Source: Sphingomonas albertensis (GTDB lineage: Bacteria; Pseudomonadota; Alphaproteobacteria; Sphingomonadales; Sphingomonadaceae). Taken from it: a DNA stretch of 64,000 bases. The notes under the pieces were generated by a model. That model made no database searches and was not told the origin of the DNA. It worked only from the letters and a program-made list of their open reading frames with translations. Positions 1-9,740 of the stretch are shown here, piece by piece (positions within the stretch are counted from its first letter, which is position 1; every line of letters begins with the position of its first letter). The stretch covers positions 1-64,000 of the forward strand of contig NZ_JACONT010000022.1 of the NCBI RefSeq assembly GCF_014358075.1, in the 5' to 3' direction. Both the position numbers and the translations under genes were made by a program.

Positions 1-13
1 AAGGACGCGCGGC

Positions 14-1255
<1,242 letters not shown>

Positions 1256-1301
1256 GTGGAGCGCTTTAGCACTTCGAAATGTCGCGCCAAGCCCTTGTAT
1301 C

Positions 1302-1344
1302 CCCGTGAAGGCGGGGATCTAGTCTGGGCACCCGCCTTCGCGGG
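1302..1344. repeat. GC-rich inverted repeat, family D (copy 1)
   Basis: The arms CCCGTGAAGGCGGG and CCCGCCTTCGCGGG face each other across about 15 bases, pairing with one mismatch. The same motif recurs at 24136 and 28023. It lies between trpF and trpB. It could act as an mRNA hairpin, but its recurrence elsewhere argues for a dispersed repeat rather than a dedicated attenuator. Confidence 0.75.
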
Positions 1345-1352
1345 TGAACAAT

Positions 1353-1988
1353 TCAGGTGCGGGCAGCCGCGAGGAACGACGCGATCTTCGTTTCGTCCTT
1401 GATACCGGACTCGCTTTCGACCCCCGACGACACGTCGACGAGTTTGGCGCCGGTGCGGCGGATTGCCTCCGCGACATTTGCCGGATCGAGTCCGCCCGAC
1501 AGAGCCCAGGGCAGGGGATGCTTGAACCCGTCGAGCAGGTCCCAGTCGAACCGCAAGCCCATTCCGCCCGGCAATGCGGCCGAGTCCGGGGTCTTGGCGT
1601 CGTAGAGTATCCGGTCGGCGACTCCGGTAAAGCCTTGCGCAGCCTCCAGATCGCCGCGTGTGCGAACTGCGACCGCGACCCAGGTCTCGATCCCGAACTT
1701 CGCGCGGATCGCGGCGGTCCGCGCGGGCGTCACCTTGTGGAGTTGCAGCACGTCGAGCGCGGCGGAGCCGACCGCCTGTTCCAGCATCTCGTCTTCGGGA
1801 TCGACGAACACGCCGACCTTCGCGACATGCTCCGGTACGCGTGCGGCGAGTTCGGCGGCTTTCGCGAACGTCACGTGGCGCGGCGAGGCGGGGAAGAACA
1901 CGAACCCGACATGGCTCGCGCCGTGCCGGATCGCCGCGTCGAGCGTCGCGGGCGTGGACAGGCCGCAGATCTTGGCGGTGGTCATCAT
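1353..1988 (-). CDS. trpF: Phosphoribosylanthranilate isomerase
   Basis: This enzyme catalyses the Amadori rearrangement of phosphoribosylanthranilate to CdRP in tryptophan synthesis. At 211 aa it is the usual length for a stand-alone TrpF. The start KICGLSTPATLDAA carries the catalytic cysteine motif (KICG), followed by HVGFVFFPASPRHV (the GFVF..SPR block), an LQLHK segment, and LSGGLDPANVAEAI with DVSSGVE near the end, which bind the phosphate. It lies upstream of trpB on the same strand, separated by about 100 bp with a hairpin. The trpF-trpB order is common in alphaproteobacteria. Confidence 0.97.
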   Translation of the reverse strand: MMTTAKICGLSTPATLDAAIRHGASHVGFVFFPASPRHVTFAKAAELAARVPEHVAKVGVFVDPEDEMLEQAVGSAALDVLQLHKVTPARTAAIRAKFGIETWVAVAVRTRGDLEAAQGFTGVADRILYDAKTPDSAALPGGMGLRFDWDLLDGFKHPLPWALSGGLDPANVAEAIRRTGAKLVDVSSGVESESGIKDETKIASFLAAART

Positions 1989-2017
1989 CGTTCCTAAAAC
2001 GGATCACGGAAGTCCAG

Positions 2018-2145
2018 CGATCCTCCCCCGCCAGGGGGAGGTGGCGCCGAAGGTGACGGAGGGGGAGGACCCGGAACAGAGGTTTTCCCGTACCTCCCCC
2101 TCCGTCAGGCTATGCCTGCCACCTCCCCCTGGCGGGGGAGGATCG
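2018..2145. repeat. GC-rich inverted repeat, family A (copy 1)
   Basis: The element of about 128 bp is bounded by CGATCC at the left and GGATCG at the right. Each arm is itself a hairpin (CCTCCCCCGCCAGGGGGAGG on the left; CCTCCCCCTGGCGGGGGAGG on the right), and the inner parts CGGAGGGGGAGG and CCTCCCCCTCCG also pair. It fills most of the space between pyrF and trpF. Near copies lie at 32507 and 58904. Confidence 0.9.
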
Positions 2146-2164
2146 TAACGATTTCATCGGCTGA

Positions 2165-2839
2165 CTACAGCGTCGCGCCGATCGCGCGGGCGGCGGTGTC
2201 GGGATCTTCGGCCTGCGTGATCGGGCGGCCGACCACCAGAATCGAAGCGCCCGCATCCATGGCCTGGCGCGGCGTCACGACGCGCTTCTGGTCGCCGATC
2301 GCGCCGTCGGGCAGGCGCACGCCGGGGACCACGAAGAACCCCTTCGGCCAGATCGCCTTCGCCGCCGCGACTTCGGCGCCCGAGCAGACGATGCCGTCGA
2401 CCCCAGCCTCGCGCGCCAGTTCGGTCAGCCGCGTAACCTGGTCGTGCGCGTTCCCGGTAACGCCGGTCGCCGCGAGATCGGCCGCGTCGAGGCTGGTGAG
2501 CATCGTCACCGCGATCACCTTGGTCCCGATCGGCGCCGCGGCCTTCGCATCCTCCAGCATCGCCCGCCCGCCGCTGGCATGCACCGTGAGGATCGCCGGT
2601 TCGAGCGCGCCGAGCGCCTGCACCGCCTTGGCCACCGTGTTCGGAATGTCGTGCAGCTTCAGGTCGAGAAAGATCGGCAGGCCGAACTCCGCCATCGCAT
2701 GCACGCCGGGCTGGCCGTGTGCCGAGAAGAATTCGAGCCCCAGCTTGATCCCGCCGACATGATGGCGGACGCGCGCGGCGATCGCCTTCGCGCGCGTCAG
2801 ATCGGGCGTGTCGAGCGCGACGTAGATCCGGTTGCTCAT
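2165..2839 (-). CDS. pyrF: Orotidine 5'-phosphate decarboxylase
   Basis: This enzyme decarboxylates OMP to UMP, the last step of pyrimidine synthesis. The 224-aa protein starting MSNRIYVALDTPDL matches the family in length. The catalytic block FLDLKLHDIPNTVAKA (the DxKxxDIP motif) is intact, as are the VHASGG and GIVCSGAE segments and the phosphate-binding PGVRLPDG and ILVVGRPIT near the C-terminus. The ATG overlaps the stop of the upstream LapA-like gene by four bases (ATGA), which fixes the start and implies coupled translation. Longer in-frame extensions upstream are only the shadow of that gene. Confidence 0.97.
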   Translation of the reverse strand: MSNRIYVALDTPDLTRAKAIAARVRHHVGGIKLGLEFFSAHGQPGVHAMAEFGLPIFLDLKLHDIPNTVAKAVQALGALEPAILTVHASGGRAMLEDAKAAAPIGTKVIAVTMLTSLDAADLAATGVTGNAHDQVTRLTELAREAGVDGIVCSGAEVAAAKAIWPKGFFVVPGVRLPDGAIGDQKRVVTPRQAMDAGASILVVGRPITQAEDPDTAARAIGATL

Positions 2840-3210
2840 CGCACGTCGCCCGGCGGCACGGCGGTGGGTGTGACCGGTGCCGTCACCGTCGTCGTCGGTG
2901 TCGCAACCGGCGTTTCGACCGGCGTTTCGACCGGCACGAACGCCACCGGCTCTGGCCGCGGCGTCCGCAGTTCCAGCAATTCGCGCTCGCACGTCGACAG
3001 CCGTTGCCGCAGCCGCCACCGGATCGCGTGATTATACAGCATCGTCGGCACGAACCCGATCAGGAACGTCACGAACAGCAACAGCGGCAGGTTCACGTCG
3101 GCAATCAGCCCACCCCACAGCTGGATCTGGACGGCGTTCCAGTTGCTTATGGTGAACACTGCGGCGACGAACGCCAGCAGGCACCAGAACAGGATTTTCA
3201 GGAACTGCAT
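2836..3210 (-). CDS. LapA-domain membrane protein
   Basis: This small membrane protein of 124 aa is of the LapA/YciS type. Two transmembrane helices (residues about 4-22 and 38-58) flank the short segment NWNAVQIQLWGG, which is typical of the family. A basic, probably coiled-coil stretch (about 65-85) follows, then a low-complexity tail with repeated VETPVETPVATP and TTTV/PT units. In E. coli a relative (LapA) works with LapB in regulating LPS synthesis; whether this one does is unknown. Its stop overlaps pyrF by four bases, so the two are probably cotranscribed. Confidence 0.85.
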   Translation of the reverse strand: MQFLKILFWCLLAFVAAVFTISNWNAVQIQLWGGLIADVNLPLLLFVTFLIGFVPTMLYNHAIRWRLRQRLSTCERELLELRTPRPEPVAFVPVETPVETPVATPTTTVTAPVTPTAVPPGDVR

Positions 3211-3315
3211 GCGGCGACCCTCTATTGTGCCCCAATCGCGCCGAAACGCGGTTGGAAACGCAGAGCTACCGCCACATCGGCGTTTTGGCCAGTCTTCTAC
3301 CGAGCAAGAGGGGCT

Positions 3316-5604
3316 TTAGCCTATCTCGGTCCGCAACTGCGCGATCAGCGGCAGGATCGCGGTCAGCCGCGGTTCCTCCTCGTCGAGGATCGCGAGGAAC
3401 GCCGCCCGCTTGATCGCCGCGACCCGCCCCGGCTTCATCCGTACGGTCTGCGGCAACGTCGAGACGGTGATGTCGATCATCCGCTCCGACCCGTGCAGCC
3501 GCCCCCAGAGATAGTCGTTCTCGCGGTAGGCGCGGCTAAAGAACGCACCGAACGTGCCGAACTGGATCCCCTTCAACGTCGCCTCCGCGCCGCCGGAGCG
3601 GATCGCGGTCGCATCGTCGGGTGCGATCCGGTCGACCTTGATCGGGTCGAACTCGTCGAGCCCCTCGCCCTGCAACAGCGGCAGCGTCGCGGTATCGAAA
3701 TACGGAAAGCCCAGATAGGCGAGTAGCAACGTCCGCCGTGCAGGCTTGGCGAGTGCGGCGAACGCTTCCGCCAGCCGCTGGTCGGTTTCTGCATCGAGCC
3801 GCTCCAGATCGAACGTCCGCCCCAGCGTCTCCAGCACCGCGGTCGCATCGCCCTTCATCGCGCGCACCGCATCGTGCATCCCGGCATGCATCTCGCCGCG
3901 TAGCCGATCCAGATACGGCGAAAGCGATTCATAGATCGCGTCGCGCATCGGCGCGAGCTCGGGCTCGTCGGCGGCGGTTTCCACTTCCGACAGCCGCCGC
4001 GCCATCAGCCGCAGCCGACGGATGCGAAAGCCGATGTCGAAGGTTCGCAGGAACGCGATCGACGCCGGGCTGGCACCGTTTGCGAAGCCCGCCCCGAGCT
4101 GGTCCGCGCCCGTCGCCGCGACCCGCGCTACGATCGCGGCGCGGATCTGCACCAGCCGCCGCGGGCTATGATGCCGCCCCGCATCGTACAACAGGCTCGC
4201 GATCGTCTCAATCACCGCGCTGCGCTTCAGATGCCCGTACGCGACGAACCCATAGCCCGAACTCGCCGCCGCGGCCTTCTGCGCCCGCCGCCGCCACGCG
4301 ATCAGCCGCGGCGCGGTCGGGCGATCGAGGAACAATGTGTGGCCGAACAGCGATTCGACGTCGGCCTCCACCTCCGGCCGGATCGCGGTGACGATCCCGC
4401 GCATCCGGTCGATCCGCGCCGAGCGCGCGGCGATCGCCTCCAGATTGTCGCGGATCGGCTGCTGGCGCGGAATGTCGCTGATCGCGCCGATGATCGTCTG
4501 GAAGAACCCCGGCGTGCCCTCGCCGCGATTGAGCCGCAGCTTGATGCCGGGCGAGGGGTCTATGTAGATGAACCGCCGGTCGATCTGACGGCGTGCCGGG
4601 CGTTCCTTCAGCGCATCGAGCGCCGGGCGGAACGGCGCATTGGCAAGCACCGAGCCGTCGATCAGCACCGCGCTTTCCGCCGCGTTGGCCGCAGTATGAC
4701 GGGGCAACACGCGCGCGAGGAAGCCGCTGCGACCCGGCCACGCGATCTTGCGCTGCTCCAGCACGCCGTCGAGTTCGGCGACCGTGAACGGCGGAAACGC
4801 GCCCGGAAAGCTCGACGTCGCGCGGGCTGCGAACGCCAGTTCCGCGCGCGGCGCGAGTGTCTCGGTCGCGCCGCCATGATCGGTGAAGTCGACCACCAGC
4901 CGGTGCTCGGTCTCGACCACCTCGGCGGGAGAATTGAGCTGCAGCCGCTCGGGATGCCCGGAGAAATCTGTCACCGTCACGAACAGGTCGAGTGGCTGGC
5001 CGGGCGGCAACAGCCGCGGCCCGCGCTCGCTCTCGTCCATCGCCTCGAACGCATCGAGCAGCAGATTCGTAAAGGTCTTCCCCCCGAACGGCGGCTCGAA
5101 CCAGCGCGAGCGGATGAAATGCGACAGCTTGGTCCGGACCTCCTCGCGGGTCGGCTCGTCGAGCGCCTCGACCTTGTCCGTGCTCCGCCCCGCCGCCATC
5201 CACGCGAGCGGCATCGCCCATGCCTTCGAAAAGCGCGATTTCGGTGCCGCCTCGGTATCGATCAGCGCCTCGACATCGGCCGACGTCATCCACAGGTCGG
5301 TCAGCGGATCGAGGCTCTGTCCGGTCGCGATCGCCTGCGCGAGGAAGATGCCGTTGATCCCGCCCGCACTCGCGCCGGCAATGATGTCGGCGAGCACCCG
5401 CACCCGGATCGCGGCGTGGTCCTCGATCTCCTGGAGCAGGGCGTGATACACGCCCTGGCTGCCGCCCTTCGGCGCCTCGCCGTCGTGGAACGCGCGACTA
5501 GCGCAGACGAGGCGCCAGATTTCCTTGGTGATCCCGTGCATGTAGACCGCCAGGCTGATCCCGCCATAGCAGACGAGCGCCAGCCGCAGTTCCTTCTCGC
5601 GCAT
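3316..5604 (-). CDS. Patatin-like protein with C-terminal DUF3376-type region
   Basis: This is a predicted lipid acyl hydrolase of 762 aa. The N-terminal patatin domain has the start ALVCYGGISLAVYMHGI (oxyanion glycine region), the nucleophile elbow GASAGGING (serine at about residue 79), and the catalytic-aspartate motif LIDGSVLANAPF at about residue 315, so the Ser-Asp dyad is complete. The rest is a long, mostly helical C-terminal part as in DUF3376 patatins. No signal peptide or membrane helix is seen, so it is probably cytoplasmic or peripheral. Its substrate is unknown. It lies 24 bp downstream of the EEP gene and could be cotranscribed with it. Confidence 0.88.
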   Translation of the reverse strand: MREKELRLALVCYGGISLAVYMHGITKEIWRLVCASRAFHDGEAPKGGSQGVYHALLQEIEDHAAIRVRVLADIIAGASAGGINGIFLAQAIATGQSLDPLTDLWMTSADVEALIDTEAAPKSRFSKAWAMPLAWMAAGRSTDKVEALDEPTREEVRTKLSHFIRSRWFEPPFGGKTFTNLLLDAFEAMDESERGPRLLPPGQPLDLFVTVTDFSGHPERLQLNSPAEVVETEHRLVVDFTDHGGATETLAPRAELAFAARATSSFPGAFPPFTVAELDGVLEQRKIAWPGRSGFLARVLPRHTAANAAESAVLIDGSVLANAPFRPALDALKERPARRQIDRRFIYIDPSPGIKLRLNRGEGTPGFFQTIIGAISDIPRQQPIRDNLEAIAARSARIDRMRGIVTAIRPEVEADVESLFGHTLFLDRPTAPRLIAWRRRAQKAAAASSGYGFVAYGHLKRSAVIETIASLLYDAGRHHSPRRLVQIRAAIVARVAATGADQLGAGFANGASPASIAFLRTFDIGFRIRRLRLMARRLSEVETAADEPELAPMRDAIYESLSPYLDRLRGEMHAGMHDAVRAMKGDATAVLETLGRTFDLERLDAETDQRLAEAFAALAKPARRTLLLAYLGFPYFDTATLPLLQGEGLDEFDPIKVDRIAPDDATAIRSGGAEATLKGIQFGTFGAFFSRAYRENDYLWGRLHGSERMIDITVSTLPQTVRMKPGRVAAIKRAAFLAILDEEEPRLTAILPLIAQLRTEIG

Positions 5605-5628
5605 TCCACATCCTCGTCCGGGTATCGA

Positions 5629-6336
5629 TTATAGAGCCAAGGCCTTCGGTTCGAGTATAGCCCATATCGGCAGGTGATCCGATGCCTTCCGCGCGGCGGG
5701 GCTCGCATGCACGCCGCATTCGACGACGTTGAGGTCACGCGACACCATGATCCGGTCGAGCCGTGCGACCGCCCGCCGCGAATGGAAACTCGCCCCCGTC
5801 TCGGCGAACGCATAGTCGCGCCCGAAATCGCGCAGGCATCCGGCACCCGCGCTCCATTCGTTGAGATCGCCCATCATCACCGTCGGATGGCGGTGCGCGC
5901 AGGTATCGACATGGTTCATGATCGCCGCCGCCTGCTTGCGCCGCCAAAGCCCCGACAGATCGAGATGCATGCCGAGCACGCGGATCGTCCCGCCGGCGAG
6001 TTGCACGTCCGCCATTACCGCCCCGCGCGGCTCCAGCGCCGGCAGGTGCAAAGGTTCGCTGGCGATCACCCGGGCCGACTTGCGGACCAGGATGACGTTG
6101 CCATGCCACCCCATGCTGAGCGCGCGGAGGCCGAAATCGATCGGCTTCCAGTCGCTATGTTCCTCCAGCAGATGATGCGGCAAGACGCAGGCTTTCGCGC
6201 CGAACCGCCGGTCCGCCTCCTGCAGCGCGATCACGTCCGCGTCGATCTCGCGCAGAACCTCGACCACGCGCTCGGGGTTGCGCCGACGGTCGAGCCCGAT
6301 GCCCTTGTGGATATTGTAGCTGGCGACCTTGATCAT
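5629..6336 (-). CDS. Endonuclease/exonuclease/phosphatase (EEP) family protein
   Basis: This is a metal-dependent hydrolase of the EEP fold, 235 aa. Diagnostic blocks are KVASYNIHKGIG at the start (metal-site Asn), DVIALQEAD at about 34-42 (metal-binding Glu), a central HLDLSGLWRR (catalytic His region), MMGDLNEW (Asp/Asn motif), and the terminal KASDHLPIWAIL (catalytic Asp-His). No signal peptide is visible, so it is probably cytosolic. Family members cleave phosphodiesters in nucleic acids, phospholipids or phosphoinositides, and the substrate cannot be read from sequence. It precedes the patatin gene on the same strand, which may hint at phospholipid turnover. Confidence 0.87.
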   Translation of the reverse strand: MIKVASYNIHKGIGLDRRRNPERVVEVLREIDADVIALQEADRRFGAKACVLPHHLLEEHSDWKPIDFGLRALSMGWHGNVILVRKSARVIASEPLHLPALEPRGAVMADVQLAGGTIRVLGMHLDLSGLWRRKQAAAIMNHVDTCAHRHPTVMMGDLNEWSAGAGCLRDFGRDYAFAETGASFHSRRAVARLDRIMVSRDLNVVECGVHASPAARKASDHLPIWAILEPKALAL

Positions 6337-6424
6337 GCGTGGGCCCTATAACGCCGTCCGCGCGATCGCGGTTGCATGTGACGGTGACGATCCAACCGTT
6401 TCCCGTCCCGGCGCGGCGCATCTT

Positions 6425-8779
6425 TCATAGCCCGATCGCCAGCCTCAGCGTGATTGCGCGCGGGCGGATCGGGACGGTCTGCGTGGTGGTGGCCAGCGTG
6501 AACGGATTACCGAACCCGAAGCTGTTGCCGCGACCATCGAGCAGATTGTCGACATCGATAGACCAGTGCCGCGGACCGTCGTCCAGCGTCGCGCCGGCGC
6601 CGACCGTCGCATAGTCTCCCGCGGGCCGATCGAGCAGGGGGTCGAAGCTCAACCGGGTCTCGCCGATATACCGGGCCGTGAGATAGCCGCTCGCCGGCAT
6701 CCCGATCAGCGAGAACCGCCGCGTGACACCCAGCCGCGCCGAGTAATCGGGGACGACCGGCAAGCGGCGATCGTCCTGCTCCGCGCGGTCGCTTGCCGGC
6801 GATGTCAGCCGCGCGCGCTGGATCGTGGTGCCGAAGTCGATCGTGTAGGGCGCTGCGTCGAACCGCCCGCCGAACTCGACACCGTAATTGGTAGCGTTCC
6901 CCGCATCGACCGTCCCGAACAACCCGTCCGATCCCACCACGTCGCTGCGCAGATGCTCCCAGATCGATCCGAAGATCGCACCGCTCAAGCTCAGCCGATC
7001 GTTCAGCCCGCGGATGCGCCAGCCCAGTTCGAGGCTTTGCAACTCGTCGCCGGGGATGCGCTGTTGGTTGCTGATCGACGCCCGGGTTACGCCTGCCGGC
7101 CGAATCGCGCTGGCGTAGCGCAGCCAGATCATGCCGACATCGTCCCGATGCCAGCTGAGCGTGCCGCTCGGGGTAACGCCCAGCTTGGTGGTGCTCTGCT
7201 CGTCGGGGCCCTGCTGCTCGATGTCGTTCACGGTCACGAAGCCGCGCAGGCCGATCTTCAGATCGAGCGCGGACGACAGACGCTGCGTGCCCTCCGCGAA
7301 CATCGCGGCCTCGAACACCGCCTCCTTGTCGTCGCGCCCGAGCACGTTGCCGGCGTCCGACTCGAAACGCCCCTTGAGGCGGGTGGTCGCATGCAGGATC
7401 GACGCGCCCACGATCCACGGATGGCGTGCGGTCGGATCGCTCAGCCGGACTTCCTGTGTCAGCAGGCGGATCGCGCGATCCTCGACATAGGCGACCGGCG
7501 CGATCGTCCCGAGCGCGCCGGCCATGATGCTCGCGTCGTATGTGCTGCCGAATTCATGCGATACGATCGAGGTGGTCGACTGCGCGTCGAGACTGCCGAT
7601 CGGGCCGTGCACGTCGAGCGATGCCGAGAGGAAATCGTTGTCCTGCGGCTCGGCGATCGCGGTACTGCGTGAGAGGCCTCCCGTCGCATATTGGCTGTCG
7701 CGGGCCTCTATCGACTGCGCGATGCCGCTAGCGGTCGCGGTCCAGCCGTCGCCGATCGCCCAGCGCAGCGCGATGCGCCCGCCGCTGCGCCCGGTGCGGT
7801 TGACGTCGCGCTTGCCTCGGCCGGTATCGTTGATCCAGCCGGGCATCGTCTCGGTCCAGCGCGAGGCACGCAACGCCAGTGCACCGGTCACGATCGGCAG
7901 GTTCAGAACGCCCTCGAACGCGCCGCCGAACGCGCCGTTGTTGATGCCGGTCACCTCGCCTGCAACGCTGCCGGAGGCCTGGTCGAGCTCGGGTGCGGTG
8001 GTGACGATCCGGATGACGCCGCCCAGTGCGCCGGTGCCGTACAGCGTGCCCTGGGGCCCTCGGAGGATCTCGACGCGGTCGATGTCGACCATCCGGAGAT
8101 CGGGATCGGGCGAGCAGTAACCGATGCGGGCGTCGTCCAGATACAGGCTGACGAGCGATTGGCTGGTGCCGTTGAACGCGCTGTCGGCGACGCCGCGCAG
8201 GAAGATGCGGTCGCGACCGGGGCCGAGATTGGTCGAGAACGCGCCATCGGTGGTCGCGAGCAGATCGACCAGGCCGCGTTTGCCGGCAAGGCGGTCGAGC
8301 GCGCGGCCGCCGAGGATGCTGATCGATGCGGGCAGATCGGACAGGCGTTCGTCGCGCTTGCTGGCGGTGACGATGATATCGCCGCCGTCGACGATCGGCG
8401 GTCCGACCGGCCGGGCACGGGCCGTACGAGGGGGCAGGGGCTCGATCCGCCAAGTCGTCGCATCGATGCGGACCGCGCGCAGCCGCGTCCCCGCCAGCAG
8501 CCGCTTCAGCGCGTCCGCGACATCGCGCGCACGTGTGATCCTCGGCGTCGGCGTATCGGGCAGGACGCCAGCCATCCCGATCGAAATGCCGGTCTGCCGG
8601 GCCAGCGAATCGAGTGTGGTGCGGAGCGATCCGGCGGGAATGACGATCGCCCGTAGCGGGCCGGTGCGCGCCGCCTCAGCGTGGGCCGGTACGCTCGATA
8701 TGGACGACGCCATCAGCGCGGCGCACGCGTAGCGGCAACACCGCGCGAAGCTGATCGAGAAGCCGCGATCCGTCGCCAA
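6425..8779 (-). CDS. TonB-dependent receptor with N-terminal STN signalling domain
   Basis: This is an outer-membrane active transporter of 784 aa. A signal peptide ends near VPAHA-EA (about residue 35). An STN domain follows (about 45-115; SLRTTLDSLARQTGISI), then the plug (about 130-260; GGDIIVTASKRDERLSD and the RVEILRGPQGTLYG motif) and a C-terminal beta barrel. The STN domain is what passes the ligand-bound signal to FecR, so this is a transducing receptor like FecA, probably for a siderophore; the ligand is unknown. The start codon lies inside fecR, giving a 104-bp overlap. The next ATG (8713) would destroy the signal peptide, so the long overlap seems real. Confidence 0.92.
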   Translation of the reverse strand: MATDRGFSISFARCCRYACAALMASSISSVPAHAEAARTGPLRAIVIPAGSLRTTLDSLARQTGISIGMAGVLPDTPTPRITRARDVADALKRLLAGTRLRAVRIDATTWRIEPLPPRTARARPVGPPIVDGGDIIVTASKRDERLSDLPASISILGGRALDRLAGKRGLVDLLATTDGAFSTNLGPGRDRIFLRGVADSAFNGTSQSLVSLYLDDARIGYCSPDPDLRMVDIDRVEILRGPQGTLYGTGALGGVIRIVTTAPELDQASGSVAGEVTGINNGAFGGAFEGVLNLPIVTGALALRASRWTETMPGWINDTGRGKRDVNRTGRSGGRIALRWAIGDGWTATASGIAQSIEARDSQYATGGLSRSTAIAEPQDNDFLSASLDVHGPIGSLDAQSTTSIVSHEFGSTYDASIMAGALGTIAPVAYVEDRAIRLLTQEVRLSDPTARHPWIVGASILHATTRLKGRFESDAGNVLGRDDKEAVFEAAMFAEGTQRLSSALDLKIGLRGFVTVNDIEQQGPDEQSTTKLGVTPSGTLSWHRDDVGMIWLRYASAIRPAGVTRASISNQQRIPGDELQSLELGWRIRGLNDRLSLSGAIFGSIWEHLRSDVVGSDGLFGTVDAGNATNYGVEFGGRFDAAPYTIDFGTTIQRARLTSPASDRAEQDDRRLPVVPDYSARLGVTRRFSLIGMPASGYLTARYIGETRLSFDPLLDRPAGDYATVGAGATLDDGPRHWSIDVDNLLDGRGNSFGFGNPFTLATTTQTVPIRPRAITLRLAIGL

Positions 8780-9659
8780 TCGTCAAAACCCCGGAGAAAC
8801 TCAGTCCGGCGGCGGACGGATCGACCACCAGCGGGGTGCGTGCATACCGCGATATGTCCGCGACAACCAGCGTCAACGGCGCACCGTCATAGTCGAGGCG
8901 GCCATCGGTCCAGTCTGCCACCGACGTTGGTGCGACCGCGCGGCGTTCGGCGATCCCGGTCGCGGGGTCGATGTCGAGCCGTTGACCGGCCACGAGCGTC
9001 GTCGGCGCGCTGCCGTCCGCGGTATGCGGCGCGACGCTGACGCTGCCCTGCGCCACCGCGACCGAAATCCGGCCCTGTGCGCTGACCACCGCAAAGCGCG
9101 TGCCGATATCGCGGACGTCATAGCCGCCCGCCCGCACGATCAGCGTTCGCGACGGATCGTGGCGCACCGAGAAGCTCGCCGCACCGTCCGCGACTTCGAT
9201 CAGCGGAGTCGTGCCGCCCGACACCGAGACCCGCGATCCGCGATCGAGCCGCATCGCGCTGCCATCGGCGAGCGTGACGGCGCGGGTCTCGCCGACGCCG
9301 GTCGCATAGGTCTGCACGCTGTCGTCCGGCCCGGTCAGCGTCGGCGCGACGAGCAACACTGCGAGGCCTGCGGCGAGCGCGCCGCCCGTGCCTGCGGCCA
9401 GCCAGCGCCAGCGGGTCGGGCGCGCGACCGGCGCGACATCGGCTGCGCTGTCGTCGTTCGCCGGCAGCAATGCGGCGATCGCGGGGGCGGCGGCGCCGAA
9501 TTCCGCATCGAGCAGTGCGATTGAATCATAGGCGGCGCGGTGCGACGGATCGGCGTCGAGCCAGTCGCCGAAGCCAGCCCAATCCATGTCGGGCGTGTCG
9601 ATCCGCGCGTGCCAGGCGGCGGCGACGTCGATCGGATCCTGGGTCGTTGCGTCCATCAC
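8676..9659 (-). CDS. fecR: FecR-family anti-sigma/sigma regulator
   Basis: This inner-membrane sensor of 327 aa relays the signal from the TonB receptor to the ECF sigma factor. The N-terminal cytoplasmic part has the family DUF4880-like block (AAAWHARIDTPDMDWAGFGDWLDADPS, split by the usual Trp pattern). One transmembrane helix lies at about 88-108. The periplasmic FecR domain carries YATGVGETRAVTLADGS, a classic motif, and a C-terminal STN-like tail (FSGVLTIGDGSRLLDQL) that would contact the receptor. It sits between the sigma gene and the receptor, about 80 bp after the sigma stop. Confidence 0.92.
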   Translation of the reverse strand: MMDATTQDPIDVAAAWHARIDTPDMDWAGFGDWLDADPSHRAAYDSIALLDAEFGAAAPAIAALLPANDDSAADVAPVARPTRWRWLAAGTGGALAAGLAVLLVAPTLTGPDDSVQTYATGVGETRAVTLADGSAMRLDRGSRVSVSGGTTPLIEVADGAASFSVRHDPSRTLIVRAGGYDVRDIGTRFAVVSAQGRISVAVAQGSVSVAPHTADGSAPTTLVAGQRLDIDPATGIAERRAVAPTSVADWTDGRLDYDGAPLTLVVADISRYARTPLVVDPSAAGLSFSGVLTIGDGSRLLDQLRAVLPLRVRRADGVVHIERTGPR

Positions 9660-9740
9660 GGCACCCTCGTTCCGAGCGGATGCCCCCCGCTCGTGTCATA
9701 GACGCCACCTCGCGCCCGCCACCGCAGTCCGGCGCGAAAA

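Noticed and set aside
2836..2960. Repeated ACCGGCGTTTCG units at the end of the LapA-like gene, considered as a repeat element.
   Set aside because: They encode the VETPVETP low-complexity tail of the protein and do not recur outside the gene.
4168..5634. A 488-codon plus-strand frame opposite the patatin gene.
   Set aside because: It is the complement of a strongly supported gene and has no recognisable domain.
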